From positions 1 through 64,000 of the forward strand of contig JAKVCY010000011.1 of NCBI GenBank assembly GCA_022448425.1: a stretch of 64,000 nucleotides of DNA, read 5' to 3'. Of this stretch, positions 47,760 through 57,802 are shown piece by piece. The stretch is from Thalassotalea sp. (GTDB taxonomy: Bacteria > Pseudomonadota > Gammaproteobacteria > Enterobacterales > Alteromonadaceae). Made by a program: the position numbers and the translations under genes. Within the stretch, counting starts at the first letter, position 1. Each line of letters begins with the position of its first letter. The notes under the pieces were generated by a model. The model did not search any database. It was not told the DNA's origin and was given only the letters and a program-made list of their open reading frames with translations.

Positions 47760-48011
47760 ATGATTTATCTTGCAGAAACCTTAGGGTTGGATATGTCTTC
47801 GTTTTCAACCGAGATGGCGATAAACCAATCAGATGTGTACATTGCTATGTCGAGGATAAGGCCATTAGAAGAAGTCGAAAGATGGCAGCAGGCTTATGAA
47901 TATCCCAAAGAATCTGGCCAGGTCGATACTATTAGCAAAAAGTGGCAAGTCATATTGGTTAGTGAATCTAATGCAAGTATCACGACAGAAAATGGTTACC
48001 TTGTTTTGTAA
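47760..48011 (+). CDS. Hypothetical protein, 83 residues
   Basis: I do not recognise this ORF. It contains SDVYIAMSRIRPLEEVERWQQAYEY and is hydrophilic without signal peptide, membrane segment or Cys. There is no clear ribosome site before the ATG. It could be a real small gene or a remnant. Confidence 0.3.
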   Translation: MIYLAETLGLDMSSFSTEMAINQSDVYIAMSRIRPLEEVERWQQAYEYPKESGQVDTISKKWQVILVSESNASITTENGYLVL

Positions 48012-48064
48012 ACAGTATAGACTATCGATCTAGTTGTATTTCTTTAACAATCATTAGGTTTAAC

Positions 48065-48238
48065 ATGAAAAAAATAATTTTACCGTTCGCTATGCTTTGT
48101 TTAGTAGCTGGCTGTGCACCAGAAGTTGGTAGTAAAAAGTGGTGTGAAACATTAGAAGAGAAGCCAAAAGGTGACTGGACTGCTAATGAGTTAAAAGATT
48201 ACACAAAACACTGTTTATTCAGAGGCGACGAAGAATAG
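48065..48238 (+). CDS. Small DUF3012 lipoprotein
   Basis: A 57-residue ORF, too short for the ORF track, begins MKKIILPFAMLCLVAGCAPE. This is a lipoprotein signal with lipobox VAGC. Mature marks KWCETLEEKPKGDWTANEL and KHCLF match DUF3012 as I recall it. The two Cys could pair. The protein would be anchored in a membrane by lipid; its function is unknown. Confidence 0.85.
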   Translation: MKKIILPFAMLCLVAGCAPEVGSKKWCETLEEKPKGDWTANELKDYTKHCLFRGDEE

Positions 48239-48269
48239 AGATAGCATTAAGCAGCTTAGTGAATGAACG

Positions 48270-48725
48270 ATGAGTAATTATTGGCTATTTAAAACTGAGC
48301 CGGACGAATTCAGCATCGATGACTTGAAAAAGATTGGGGATACCGGTGAAATTTGGGATGGTATTCGCAATTATCAGGCGCGAAATTTTTTGCGAGATCA
48401 AGTCGCCGTTGGTGATCTTGTCTTTATTTATCACTCCAGCTGCAAAAATGTTGGCGTTGCGGGTATCGCTGAGGTCATCGAAACAAATGTGGTAGATCCA
48501 ACGCAGTTTCATGGTGAGAGTAAGTACTTTGATGGTAAGTCAACGCTTGAATCACCCCGATGGATAACCGTTAAGGTAAAGTATGTTGAGCATGTTGTGC
48601 CGCTAGTATCCTTGTCAGCTATCAAAGCTAATCCACTTTTGTCGGATATGTCTTTAGTTAAACGGTCTAGGCTATCTATTCACCCGGTAGAGCCGGAGCA
48701 TTGGCAAGTTATCCGAACTATGTAG
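48270..48725 (+). CDS. EVE-domain protein (thymocyte nuclear protein 1-like)
   Basis: The protein has 151 residues. The family start YWLFKTEPDEFSIDDL, then WDGIRNYQARNFLRDQVAVGD near residue 30 and VFIYHSSCKNVGVAGIAEV near 52 are clear. The fold belongs to the PUA/ASCH-like group and is thought to bind modified nucleobases. It forms a single-gene unit before a strong terminator. Confidence 0.93.
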   Translation: MSNYWLFKTEPDEFSIDDLKKIGDTGEIWDGIRNYQARNFLRDQVAVGDLVFIYHSSCKNVGVAGIAEVIETNVVDPTQFHGESKYFDGKSTLESPRWITVKVKYVEHVVPLVSLSAIKANPLLSDMSLVKRSRLSIHPVEPEHWQVIRTM

Positions 48726-48784
48726 TTTCTGAAAAACTAGCCTTAGTTTAGCTAAACTCGAATAACGAGCACCTGATTACAATA

Positions 48785-48820
48785 AAAAGCCCCAAAGATA
48801 ATCGTCTTTGGGGCTTTTTT
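48785..48820. terminator. Bidirectional terminator after the EVE-domain gene
   Basis: GCCCCAAAGA-TAATCG-TCTTTGGGGC is a ten-pair stem with AAAA before and TTTTTT after, able to end transcription from both sides. Confidence 0.9.
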
Positions 48821-48891
48821 AAATTGGCAAATGAGAATTCGAGCTGTTAATACCCATCTATCTCCCTTTTAACACTAGTGGCATTAATTAC

Positions 48892-49431
48892 TTAAGTAGT
48901 CCTGCAATAACAACCTTTGGCGTCGCTAATCAAAATATTGTCGCTAAACCCTTTAGATAAATTATTCAGTACTGTCTGTGCAAAGCCACTTACCTCTGAA
49001 CAACCGATTCCTGCACCGTATGGTCCTAGATACACTAACTCGCCTTTTTCAATAATGGCGACAGCTGGTGTTGAGGGAATCATTGCTTTACTTGCTGTTT
49101 CAGAAGAAAGCTCTACTCGACTAACATTGAAATCAGCCTTGTTAGCCAATTTGTCGATAGATTTTACATGACGATCGCTAAATTTTTGGCAGTGACAATT
49201 TGCTTGTGTGAAATGTACTACAGACCTTCCTTGTATATTAATTGCAAGGCTAGCCTCTAGGTTGTCTTTAATAACCTTGTGTGACGATGTTGCCAGCCAA
49301 CCAGATGGATCAAAGTCAACTAACTGTTTGTTTACAACGTAGGCAAACGCGGCATAGGTAAAGCTTAGCCAAACGGCTAGTATTACCCAGTGGCGCTTGC
49401 CTACCGTAAATGACCTACTTGAACTTGGCAA
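48892..49431 (-). CDS. Membrane-anchored thioredoxin-like protein (DUF6436-like)
   Basis: The protein has 179 residues. One N-terminal membrane segment ([19 protein letters not shown]) is followed by a thioredoxin-like fold with [18 protein letters not shown] near residue 72. The cis-Pro strand [22 protein letters not shown] comes near 118, and a terminal GCYC. The CHC at the active-site position replaces CxxC. The DUF name is from memory. The start overlaps the end of the chemotaxis receptor gene by 17 bases, so they are coupled. Confidence 0.72.
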   Translation of the reverse strand: MPSSSRSFTVGKRHWVILAVWLSFTYAAFAYVVNKQLVDFDPSGWLATSSHKVIKDNLEASLAINIQGRSVVHFTQANCHCQKFSDRHVKSIDKLANKADFNVSRVELSSETASKAMIPSTPAVAIIEKGELVYLGPYGAGIGCSEVSGFAQTVLNNLSKGFSDNILISDAKGCYCRTT

Positions 49432-50881
49432 CGCTTTCTTCTAACTCTTGTGCTGCGTGACTAATTGCCATTGCTTCTTGCGCTAACGATTCAATTTTTA
49501 TGTTATCTTGCTGCACCGTAGCACTTAACGTTTCGGTACTTTGAGCGATTCCATCAGTCGTTGCTGCTTGTTCCTCGACGGCGGCTGCAACATTGATAGA
49601 TACGGCACTTGCTTGTTCAACAAGCTGTGAGGCTTGCGATATTTGGTCACGCGCTTTGTTGGTTTTATCAATAACTTGCTGCACGACGTCAATGCTCGAA
49701 TTCATGCTTTCTGTTGTCGATTTCGAGTAGCTCTGTAATAGTGATAAGGTTTCGCCTATCTTGTCGGTGCTCTCTTTTGTTCTATTGGCTAGGGCACGAA
49801 CTTCATCGGCAACTACTGCAAAGCCTCGACCTTGTTCACCAGCACGCGCTGCCTCTATCGCAGCGTTTAACGCAAGCAAGTTAGTCTGATCTGCAATCCC
49901 AGTAATTTCTGATAACACCGTTGAGATAGCTTCAGTAGAATTAGCGAGCTCAGTGACTTGCGCACTTGTTTGCTTTAGGGCTCTAGTTAATGCCTCATTC
50001 TGTAAATTGATTTCGGTGATATCGTTGTTAGTTGACTTTGTAAAGTCGTTGGCATTTTGCATTTGGTCACTTAATTGTGATGTTTCTTCAGCAATTGAGG
50101 CAACTGTAACCGCCATTTCTTCTGCAGATGTTGCAATGACCTCTGTCTCAGATTGACGCTCAAGCGATGATGCTTCCAGCTCTCCTTTGGCAGTGACCAA
50201 GTTAGTTGCATTGCCATTCAGCTCTGTAACTTGATGTTTTACGCCGTCAATTACCGAATTAAGTACGCTAAGTAATTCATTGAATGAAATCAGTATGCTG
50301 TTGCCATTTGCGTCTGTGCGCATACTCAAGTCTATTGCTGAGTTATTGCAAGTCAGTTTTTCTGCAACTGCAGCAAGTTCGTCACCAGTTTTGGCTTTTT
50401 CTGCCATACTTTTAGCTAGGTAACCTGCAATGCAAGCCTCTACAACCACGTATGCGGCGTGTATTACTACCGTTGAGAAAGCTAAACGGTATTCGTCGAA
50501 TACATAAATGGCCATACCATTCGATTGCATGAAGTAGAATGAAACGTGGTGAACTGCGATAACTAATGTCGCCGAAATGAAAATTCGCCAATCGCGAAAT
50601 GCAATAAGGAATGCTAATAAAATGAATATTTCAAAATGCACCTCAATCAAGCCATTGGTTTGATGAATATGAAGTGCTGCAAAGATCATTACGGCGATAG
50701 CTGAAACGTGTTTCGTGATACTTGCTTCTGGTGCAGTATTATAAAAATACAGGGGAACTATTAGTGCGGTAATCCCAATTAGAAAGGCTGAACCAAAGGT
50801 GCCATGTAGAAATGCTAACATCAAGCTTTCGACGAACAGTGCAACAAATAAAAAGCTAAACAATTTATTGGTTTGTTTCAT
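49415..50881 (-). CDS. Methyl-accepting chemotaxis protein with a multi-helix membrane sensor
   Basis: The protein has 488 residues. The N-terminal 165 residues form about five or six membrane helices with [28 protein letters not shown] and [12 protein letters not shown], an integral-membrane sensor rich in His. There is no periplasmic ligand domain and no obvious HAMP. The signalling hairpin [28 protein letters not shown] near residue 340 is intact. It relays to CheA and CheW. The His-rich helices could bind a haem or metal, which is inference. Confidence 0.92.
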   Translation of the reverse strand: MKQTNKLFSFLFVALFVESLMLAFLHGTFGSAFLIGITALIVPLYFYNTAPEASITKHVSAIAVMIFAALHIHQTNGLIEVHFEIFILLAFLIAFRDWRIFISATLVIAVHHVSFYFMQSNGMAIYVFDEYRLAFSTVVIHAAYVVVEACIAGYLAKSMAEKAKTGDELAAVAEKLTCNNSAIDLSMRTDANGNSILISFNELLSVLNSVIDGVKHQVTELNGNATNLVTAKGELEASSLERQSETEVIATSAEEMAVTVASIAEETSQLSDQMQNANDFTKSTNNDITEINLQNEALTRALKQTSAQVTELANSTEAISTVLSEITGIADQTNLLALNAAIEAARAGEQGRGFAVVADEVRALANRTKESTDKIGETLSLLQSYSKSTTESMNSSIDVVQQVIDKTNKARDQISQASQLVEQASAVSINVAAAVEEQAATTDGIAQSTETLSATVQQDNIKIESLAQEAMAISHAAQELEESVAKFK

Positions 50882-51101
50882 ATTTTTACTACCTTAAATT
50901 CGTTTTTGTAATCTTTACAAAGGTTTCGCAAATTATAGACTAATTTCAACTGGTGAGCCTGTGAAACTTCAATTAATTTTATGATTAAAAAAAGAAATTT
51001 TGTCGATGATTTTATCCTTTCATTATTTTCTTACTGCAACATAATCAAAAGGGAAGACGTTACATAACAAGAAAATATAATCACACCGGACGTACATTTT
51101 T

Positions 51102-51862
51102 GTGGATAAAGAACTCAGATCCGCGCTAGATGATTTTAGCCAACTTAATGTTCTCATCATTGAAGACAACACCTTAGTGCATAATGTACTGAAAACCTCC
51201 TTACAAGAACTTGGTATTCAAGAAATTCGCTGTGTGCAAAATGCCTACTATGGCTTGAGGCAATGCGAACATCAGCATTTTCATGTGGTGACCTGTTCAT
51301 TCAATGTGCAAAGCGATAAAGATGGTTTCCATTTATTGGAAGAACTTAAGTTTAAAGGCTTTGTAAATAAAAGCACTGTGTTGATTAAAGCCTTCTGTTG
51401 AAATCGAGGACAACCTCGACAAAATGAAAGTCTTCCACGAGCTGGGGATGCGAGAAGAATAGTTGATAATACTCAAGGCTATTCAACAACAAATTTCTGG
51501 AGAAAGCCTAACGAGCCAAGTGGTTGCTAAATACGTCGAGCAAGAGATGGAAGAGCGGCTGGAAATCCATTACACACCTAAACACCTTCATACCATGGCC
51601 GTTGAACATTTCACGAAAATGCGTTTAAAACCGGCGTTGGATGCTATTGAAAAAGCAATAAAACTGGCGCCGACTAATGTTAAATTTCGAATCAGTTTGT
51701 TGAAAATTCTATTGGCGATGGATAAAGCGGAGCAGTTAGAAGAAATTCATTTGCCGTTGGCAAAAATTGCAATAACCATGTTAGATACGATGTACTTTTT
51801 TTGGTAAAAATGCGGAAACCGTCAACCAACTAAACGAGCAATGGTATCAAGTGAGCCAATAA
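51102..51862 (+). pseudogene. Response regulator receiver plus TPR protein, broken
   Basis: The first frame (51102-51401) starts as a receiver domain with NVLIIEDNTLVHNVLK and HVVTCSFNVQSDKDG. The phosphorylatable Asp position reads as CSFN, not D. The frame ends prematurely after VLIKAFC. About 60 bases later another frame (51463-51807) gives a helical TPR-like part (HLHTMAVEHFTKMRLKPALDAIEKAI). A frameshift at a seven-T run near 51796 moves the last 19 residues (GKNAETVNQLNEQWYQVSQ) to a third frame. It was probably a regulator with C-terminal repeats. Confidence 0.75.
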
Positions 51863-52039
51863 CTGAGCTAGCTCTGTGAGATAGACTATTGAGAATAATG
51901 CCAATCTCGTTACACTAGAGCTGAAATAACAAGATTTATTGTAAACATTCCCCAAAATAAAAGAATCATTAGTAGATTTTCATTTCTGTAAATCAGTGTT
52001 TTTCGTTGGGTGACAATAACGTTTAAGAGACTTATTCGA

Positions 52040-52516
52040 ATGACATATAACAACATTAAGAGCATTTGTTTTGTTTGTATGGGCAACATCTGCCGTTCTC
52101 CTACAGCAGAAGCTGTTTTCAAACATAAAGCTGAGCAAGCGAACCTAAGATTAACGATTGATTCTGCGGGGACCTTGGGGGCTCATAGCCGTGAAAAGCC
52201 AGACCCGCGTTCACAGAAAGCAGGGATAGCGAGAGGTTACTCTTTTGATGGAATTCGTGCCCGCAAAGTAACTGAAAAGGACTTTGAAAACTTTGATTTA
52301 ATTCTAGCCATGGATAATGACAATGTTGCTGCTTTGATGAAGGTCGCACCGGAAGAGCACAAAGCGAAAGTTAAATTGTTCTTAGAGTTTGCAAATCAAC
52401 ATGATGACACTGAAGTACCAGATCCATATTACGGTGGTGCAGGGGGCTTTAACTACGTGTTAGATTTGATTGAAGATGCTAGCAACGGCTTAATCGATAA
52501 GCTAGTCGCCGCGTAG
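52040..52516 (+). CDS. Low-molecular-weight protein tyrosine phosphatase
   Basis: The protein has 158 residues from the ATG at 52040; the ORF-track start ten codons earlier is not needed. The P-loop CMGNICRSP near residue 14 carries the nucleophile Cys and the Arg, and the general acid Asp is in VPDPYYGG near 126. It removes phosphate from tyrosine or small phosphoesters. It sits away from capsule genes, so the target is unclear. Confidence 0.92.
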   Translation: MTYNNIKSICFVCMGNICRSPTAEAVFKHKAEQANLRLTIDSAGTLGAHSREKPDPRSQKAGIARGYSFDGIRARKVTEKDFENFDLILAMDNDNVAALMKVAPEEHKAKVKLFLEFANQHDDTEVPDPYYGGAGGFNYVLDLIEDASNGLIDKLVAA

Positions 52517-52621
52517 AGATAGACTTGTACCTTTAATGATAGCGCGTACATGGTGCGATTGATGTCGTCTTTGTCTTACTTTAAGTAAACGCCTCACAGA
52601 CGTGAGCAAAAGCGAGATAAT

Positions 52622-52658
52622 AAAAAAGCAAATAAGATACCTCTTATTTGCTTTTTTT
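52622..52658. terminator. Bidirectional terminator between the phosphatase and DAHP synthase genes
   Basis: GCAAATAAG-ATACCT-CTTATTTGC is flanked by AAAAAA and TTTTTTT, which suits both convergent genes. Confidence 0.88.
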
Positions 52659-52696
52659 AAAGCCATCAGATTTTCAACCCGATACTCAAGCGTGTA

Positions 52697-53755
52697 TTAT
52701 GAACGTTCTCGACGTGCTCTAACCGCTTGAGCAAGTCGGTCTAGCATTTGTTCACTGGTTTCAAAATTTACACAAGCATCGGTAATACTTTGACCGTAGA
52801 CTTCTGCTTTCCCATCAACAACGTTTTGGTTGCCTGCAACTAAGAAACTCTCAATCATAACACCAAAAATAGACTTGGAGCCTGATGCGATTTGTTCAGC
52901 TATGTTGTCTGCAACTAAAGGTTGCTTATTGTGATCTTTGCTACTGTTACCGTGAGAGCAGTCAATCATCAATGGCTTATTAATGCCAGCGTCATATAAG
53001 GCATCCTGAGCTGCCGTGACGTGATTGCTTTCATAGTTAGGTGCTTTACCACCACGTAAGATAACGTGAGCAAATGGATTACCATGCGTTTGGTAAATAC
53101 ACATTTGGCCATTTTTATCAGGTGAATAAAGGACATGAGGAACACTTGATGCTTTGATCGCATCTACAGCGATTTTTACGTTACCGTCCGTACCATTCTT
53201 AAAGCCCACTGGGCAAGATAGGGCAGATGCAAGTTCACGGTGGACTTGACTCTCTGTCGTTCTAGCGCCAATAGCGCCCCAAGTGATGAGATCAGAAATA
53301 TACTGACCCGTCACCATATCGAGGAATTCAGTACCAGCAGGTAAACCAAGTTCGTTAATATCAACCAGCAATTGGCGAGCTAAGTTTAAACCTTTCGCCA
53401 CTTTGAACGATTTATCTAAATCGGGGTCGCTAATTAAGCCTTTCCAACCAACTGTTGTTCTCGGTTTTTCGAAATAGACACGCATTACAAGAAGCAAGTC
53501 ATCTTTGTACTTATCTGCGAAGACTTTAAGCTTAGTTGCATAATCTAGTGCGGCTGTTGTGTCATGAATGGAACATGGTCCAATAACAACCACTAAACGA
53601 TCGTCTTGCTGGTTAATCACAGCTTCAACTTGTACTCGACTATCAAGAATAAATTGGGCTGTTTTGTCGGAAAGGGGAATTTGCTCTGCTAATTCGGCAG
53701 GCGACGCTAAATTTTCAATTAGCGTAGTTCTTACTTCATCTGTTTTTAAAGTCAT
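52697..53755 (-). CDS. 3-deoxy-D-arabino-heptulosonate 7-phosphate synthase (class I DAHP synthase)
   Basis: The protein has 352 residues from the ATG at 53755 (MTLKTDEVRTTLIENL), matching AroF/G/H length. The ORF-track N-terminus of 29 extra residues comes from the terminal repeat of the element upstream and is rejected. Visible are VVIGPCSIHDTTAAL near residue 60, RVYFEKPRTTVGWKGLISDP near 93 and IDCSHGNSSKDH near 265. It condenses PEP with erythrose-4-phosphate, the first step of aromatic synthesis. Which of AroF, AroG or AroH it represents is not decidable by eye. Confidence 0.95.
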   Translation of the reverse strand: MTLKTDEVRTTLIENLASPAELAEQIPLSDKTAQFILDSRVQVEAVINQQDDRLVVVIGPCSIHDTTAALDYATKLKVFADKYKDDLLLVMRVYFEKPRTTVGWKGLISDPDLDKSFKVAKGLNLARQLLVDINELGLPAGTEFLDMVTGQYISDLITWGAIGARTTESQVHRELASALSCPVGFKNGTDGNVKIAVDAIKASSVPHVLYSPDKNGQMCIYQTHGNPFAHVILRGGKAPNYESNHVTAAQDALYDAGINKPLMIDCSHGNSSKDHNKQPLVADNIAEQIASGSKSIFGVMIESFLVAGNQNVVDGKAEVYGQSITDACVNFETSEQMLDRLAQAVRARRERS

Positions 53756-53785
53756 TGATCGTAAAGGTTTGCGCTGAGTTCCTAA

Positions 53786-54051
53786 AGGGTCTGTTAACCT
53801 TTGTTTATATTTTCTGCAATAGGCTATTTTTATTGTTAGCAACGCAGCATGAACGAGATTTGGTCATTCCAAATAAGTGAATGCTAATGCCGCTAGCGTT
53901 AAAAATAGCCATTGCCCAAAGGGCTGAGGCCTCAATCACTTTACTCTGCGTTGAAAATCGTTGATTTAGATGCCTAAATGACACAATTTTCGCCTTGATT
54001 AAAGTAATTCAATCTCTCAGCAGAATTATTAAACAAAGGTCAACAGACCCT
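53786..54051. mobile_element. MITE-like element (repeat copy B) with 32-base terminal inverted repeats
   Basis: The left end AGGGTCTGTTAACCTTTG and the inverted right end AGGGTCTGTTGACCTTTG begin 32-base arms that differ at only a few positions. They bound 266 noncoding bases. The inner part matches copy A (15583-15747) and copy C (18418-18515). No target duplication is obvious. It fills most of the gap between the DAHP synthase gene and ppsR. Confidence 0.7.
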
Positions 54052-54167
54052 GATAAAAACCAGCGTTAAAATAATGTCGCTAACATAGCTGAAATGACTG
54101 AAAAAGTGAAACAGTTTTAGTACTTACATATGCTTGTTAGTTCTGTCCATTTGCTGTTTTGATGTAT

Positions 54168-54977
54168 CTAGTACTTGTGTCTTTGCAAGCCTTTCTCTGC
54201 CAAAATCTTTGCTGTAATTTCTTCAACAGAGAATTTCGTCGTATTCACGTATGGAAGTTTTTCTTTTTTATAGAGTTTTTCTACTTCCCTTAACTCCATC
54301 CTACATTGGCGTGCAGATGAATACTTGCTATTTGCCATACGGTTGTCGCGTATATCCATTAGGCGATCGGCGTCAATCGTTAAGCCAAAGATCTTCTTTT
54401 TGTGAGGCTTTAAAAATTCCGGCAGTTTTAAATCTTCCATATCATCTTCAGTAAACGGATAGTTTGCGGCTTTAACGCCATATTGGAGTGCCAAATATAG
54501 CGACGTAGGTGTCTTGCCTGAACGTGAGACACCAACAAGAATAATATCTGCATCTGCGTAGTTGTTAACGTTTGAGCCGTCATCATTTGCTAACGCGTAA
54601 TTGACTGCATCAATTCGATAGTCATAGCTATTCTCTTGAATACTGTGGGTACGATGAGCTTTAGGCGTAGCGGCTATATTCAATTCTTTTTCTAGAGGCG
54701 AAACGAAGTGCTCAAGAAAATTGTAGATCACGCCATCGCAACTATCGATAATTTTGCGTATTTCAGGATTAACAAAAGTATGAAAAACCAGCGCCTTTTG
54801 TCCCGTGCGCTTACTGGCAGCGTTGATTTTAGCTTTCGCTTCTTCTGCTTTTTCTAACGTTTCCACGAAAGAAATTGTGTGATGCTCAAAGGTCATCGGA
54901 AACAATGAAAGTAAGGCGTGGCCAAAGACTTCAGAGGTAATGGCAGTGCCGTCAGAAATGTAAAATGCAGGGCGCAT
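54168..54977 (-). CDS. ppsR: Phosphoenolpyruvate synthase regulatory protein (kinase/pyrophosphorylase)
   Basis: The protein has 269 residues from the ATG at 54977 (MRPAFYISDGTAITSE) with AAGGA eight bases upstream; the ORF-track extension is not needed. The P-loop GVSRSGKTPTSLYLA near residue 150 and ANYPF near 172 are typical of DUF299 proteins. It switches PEP synthase off by ADP-dependent phosphorylation and on by phosphate-dependent dephosphorylation. It is divergent from ppsA, its target. Confidence 0.95.
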   Translation of the reverse strand: MRPAFYISDGTAITSEVFGHALLSLFPMTFEHHTISFVETLEKAEEAKAKINAASKRTGQKALVFHTFVNPEIRKIIDSCDGVIYNFLEHFVSPLEKELNIAATPKAHRTHSIQENSYDYRIDAVNYALANDDGSNVNNYADADIILVGVSRSGKTPTSLYLALQYGVKAANYPFTEDDMEDLKLPEFLKPHKKKIFGLTIDADRLMDIRDNRMANSKYSSARQCRMELREVEKLYKKEKLPYVNTTKFSVEEITAKILAEKGLQRHKY

Positions 54978-55239
54978 TGTGTAATCCTTTGTGAAAGTTT
55001 TCAAAAATAGGTTTGGGAAATTACAGTCAACAGTGTAGAATGGCGCCGCGTTGAATATCAAACTAAATTTGATACTTGCAGCAATGTCTAAAGGTCTATA
55101 GTCAAGTGACTTTTTGAGCTGTTCGCTTTTGTACTACACTGTAAGAAGACTGTTACAAACGCTGTAACAATAACAGGTACAAGAGTCGATGAAAGTGACT
55201 TCACTATATACTTTACAGACTGATCTTGGAGATATTGTC

Positions 55240-57615
55240 GTGCAAGCAAACGTACTTTGGTATGAAACCCTAGGAATGAATGATGTTGATCGCGTTGGTG
55301 GCAAAAATGCATCATTAGGAGAAATGATTTCTAATCTCGCTAATGTTGGCGTGCAAGTGCCCGGAGGCTTTGCAACAACCGCATATGCGTTTAATGAGTT
55401 CCTAGAACAAAGTGGTCTAAACGACAGAATTTATCAATTACTCGATAACTTAGATGTTAGCGATGTAAATGCCCTAGCTGAATGCGGTGCGAAAATCCGT
55501 CAGTGGATTATCGATACGCCATTCCTTCCTCAAATGCAGCGAGATATTGAAGCGGCCTACGCTAAACTTGCTGGTGAATTCTCTGAAGATGCTTCATTCG
55601 CAGTGCGCTCTTCTGCTACAGCTGAAGATATGCCGGATGCATCATTTGCTGGTCAACAGGAAACCTTCCTAAACGTACGTGGTTTTGACGCTGTATTAGT
55701 GGCCATCAAGCATGTATTTGCATCGTTATTCAATGACCGTGCTATTTCTTACCGAGTACACCAAGGCTACGACCACCGTGGCGTGGCGCTATCTGCTGGT
55801 ATTCAGCGAATGGTACGTTCAGACATTGCTTCAAGTGGTGTTATGTTCTCAATCGACACAGAATCTGGCTTCGAAGATGTGGTGTTTATCACATCAAGCT
55901 ACGGCTTAGGTGAAATGGTTGTTCAAGGCGCGGTGAATCCTGATGAGTTCTATGTACATAAACCAACATTAGCCAAAGGTAATCCTGCCGTTGTACGTCG
56001 TACATTAGGTAGCAAAGCTATCAAGATGGTTTATGCAGATACGCAAGAACATGGCAAACAAGTTGAAATCGTTGATATTGAAGAAGCGACATCAAATACC
56101 TTCTCGTTGTTAGATGCTGAAGTTATGGAGCTTGCTAAACAAGCGGTGATCATCGAGCAGCATTACGGTCGTCCTATGGACATTGAGTGGGCAAAAGATG
56201 GCTTAGACGGCAAGTTATATATTGTTCAAGCACGTCCTGAAACGGTGCGTAGTCGTGAAAATGCTAATGTAATGGAACAGTTCCAATTACAAGATTCTGC
56301 CAATGTAGTTGTTGAAGGTCGAGCGATTGGTCACAAGATTGGTAGTGGTACAGCTAAGGTCTTATCTTCACTGGAAGAGATGGATAAAATTCAGCCGGGC
56401 GATGTTTTAGTGACAGATATGACAGACCCTGACTGGGAGCCGATCATGAAGCGTGCTTCTGCAATCGTCACCAACCGTGGCGGCCGTACTTGTCACGCGG
56501 CGATTATTGCTCGTGAGATGGGCATTCCTGCTGTTGTAGGTTGTGGTAATGCAACTAGCCTTATCAGTACAGGCGATGACATCACAGTGTCATGTGCAGA
56601 AGGTGATACGGGCTTTATTTACCATGGCAAACTAGATTACACAGTAACAACATCTGAAATCGACCAAATGCCACCGTTACCACTGAAAATTATGATGAAC
56701 GTTGGTAACCCTGACAGAGCATTCGCTTTTGCTCGGTTGCCACACGCTGGTATTGGCTTAGCGCGTTTGGAATTCATCATCAATAAGATGATTGGTGTGC
56801 ATCCTAAAGCTTTGCTTAATTACGCTAACGAAGAAGCAGAACTAAAAGCTGAGATCGATGACATTATCGCTGGTTATGAGAGTCCTGTTGAATTTTACAT
56901 TGCGAAGTTAACAGAGGGTATTTCGACACTTGCGGCAGCATATGCACCGGAGCGTGTGATAGTGCGTATGTCTGACTTTAAGTCGAATGAATATGCGAAC
57001 CTTGTAGGTGGCGACAAATACGAGCCGGAAGAAGAAAACCCGATGATCGGCTATCGCGGCGCTTCGCGTTATATCTCAGAAGACTTCCGCGATTGTTTCG
57101 CTCTTGAGTGTGAAGCGATTAAACGTGTACGCAATGAAATGGGCTTAACGAATGTAGAAATTATGATCCCATTTGTGCGTACCCTTGAAGAAGCAGCCGC
57201 TGTTATCGAGATTCTTGATGCACATGGTTTAAAACGAGGTCAAGATGGCTTGAAAATCATCATGATGTGTGAGCTTCCGTCAAACGCACTATTAGCAGAT
57301 CAATTCTTAGACTACTTCGATGGCTTCTCTATCGGTTCAAACGACTTAACACAGTTAACGCTTGGCTTAGATAGAGATTCTGGTTTGATAGCGCATCTAT
57401 TTGATGAGCGAAACCCTGCAATAAAAGCGTTACTAGAGATGGCAATCAAGGCTTGTAAAGCTCGTGGTAAATACGTGGGGATTTGTGGTCAAGGCCCTAG
57501 TGATCATGCGGACTTTGCAGCTTGGTTGGTAGAGCAGGGTATCGACAGTGTGTCTTTGAACCCAGACACTGTGTTACCAACATGGCTATACCTAGCTGAG
57601 CAACACAGCCCTTAG
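55240..57615 (+). CDS. ppsA: Phosphoenolpyruvate synthase
   Basis: The enzyme makes PEP from pyruvate and ATP for gluconeogenesis. I prefer the GTG at 55240 ([23 protein letters not shown]), with GGAG eight bases upstream, giving 791 residues as in the family. The ATG at 55189 would add 17 residues. The ATP-grasp domain has [22 protein letters not shown] near residue 125. The phosphohistidine is in [15 protein letters not shown] near 415. The PEP-binding barrel has [13 protein letters not shown] near 705 and the Cys in [11 protein letters not shown] near 745. Confidence 0.95.
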   Translation: MQANVLWYETLGMNDVDRVGGKNASLGEMISNLANVGVQVPGGFATTAYAFNEFLEQSGLNDRIYQLLDNLDVSDVNALAECGAKIRQWIIDTPFLPQMQRDIEAAYAKLAGEFSEDASFAVRSSATAEDMPDASFAGQQETFLNVRGFDAVLVAIKHVFASLFNDRAISYRVHQGYDHRGVALSAGIQRMVRSDIASSGVMFSIDTESGFEDVVFITSSYGLGEMVVQGAVNPDEFYVHKPTLAKGNPAVVRRTLGSKAIKMVYADTQEHGKQVEIVDIEEATSNTFSLLDAEVMELAKQAVIIEQHYGRPMDIEWAKDGLDGKLYIVQARPETVRSRENANVMEQFQLQDSANVVVEGRAIGHKIGSGTAKVLSSLEEMDKIQPGDVLVTDMTDPDWEPIMKRASAIVTNRGGRTCHAAIIAREMGIPAVVGCGNATSLISTGDDITVSCAEGDTGFIYHGKLDYTVTTSEIDQMPPLPLKIMMNVGNPDRAFAFARLPHAGIGLARLEFIINKMIGVHPKALLNYANEEAELKAEIDDIIAGYESPVEFYIAKLTEGISTLAAAYAPERVIVRMSDFKSNEYANLVGGDKYEPEEENPMIGYRGASRYISEDFRDCFALECEAIKRVRNEMGLTNVEIMIPFVRTLEEAAAVIEILDAHGLKRGQDGLKIIMMCELPSNALLADQFLDYFDGFSIGSNDLTQLTLGLDRDSGLIAHLFDERNPAIKALLEMAIKACKARGKYVGICGQGPSDHADFAAWLVEQGIDSVSLNPDTVLPTWLYLAEQHSP

Positions 57616-57690
57616 CAATAGGTACCTAATGATAGACAATGCTAACTAAGCTTTTCGCATGTTAGCGTTGGCACTACGTTACAACTTCGA

Positions 57691-57725
57691 AAAAAGCCTA
57701 AGAATAAATTGTTCTTAGGCTTTTT
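57691..57725. terminator. Terminator of ppsA
   Basis: AAAAAGCCTAAGAA-TAAATTG-TTCTTAGGCTTTTT is a 14-pair hairpin with A and T runs on its ends. Confidence 0.92.
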
Positions 57726-57802
57726 GTATTTACTCGCTCAACTCTCGTCAGGGGCATGTTATACTGTGCTTCTCTGATGTTAGAAATAATTGCAATACCA
57801 AC

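Noticed and set aside
53756-53842. N-terminal extension of the DAHP synthase in the ORF track
   Set aside because: The family starts at about MTLKTDEV, and the extra residues are translated from the terminal repeat of the upstream element.
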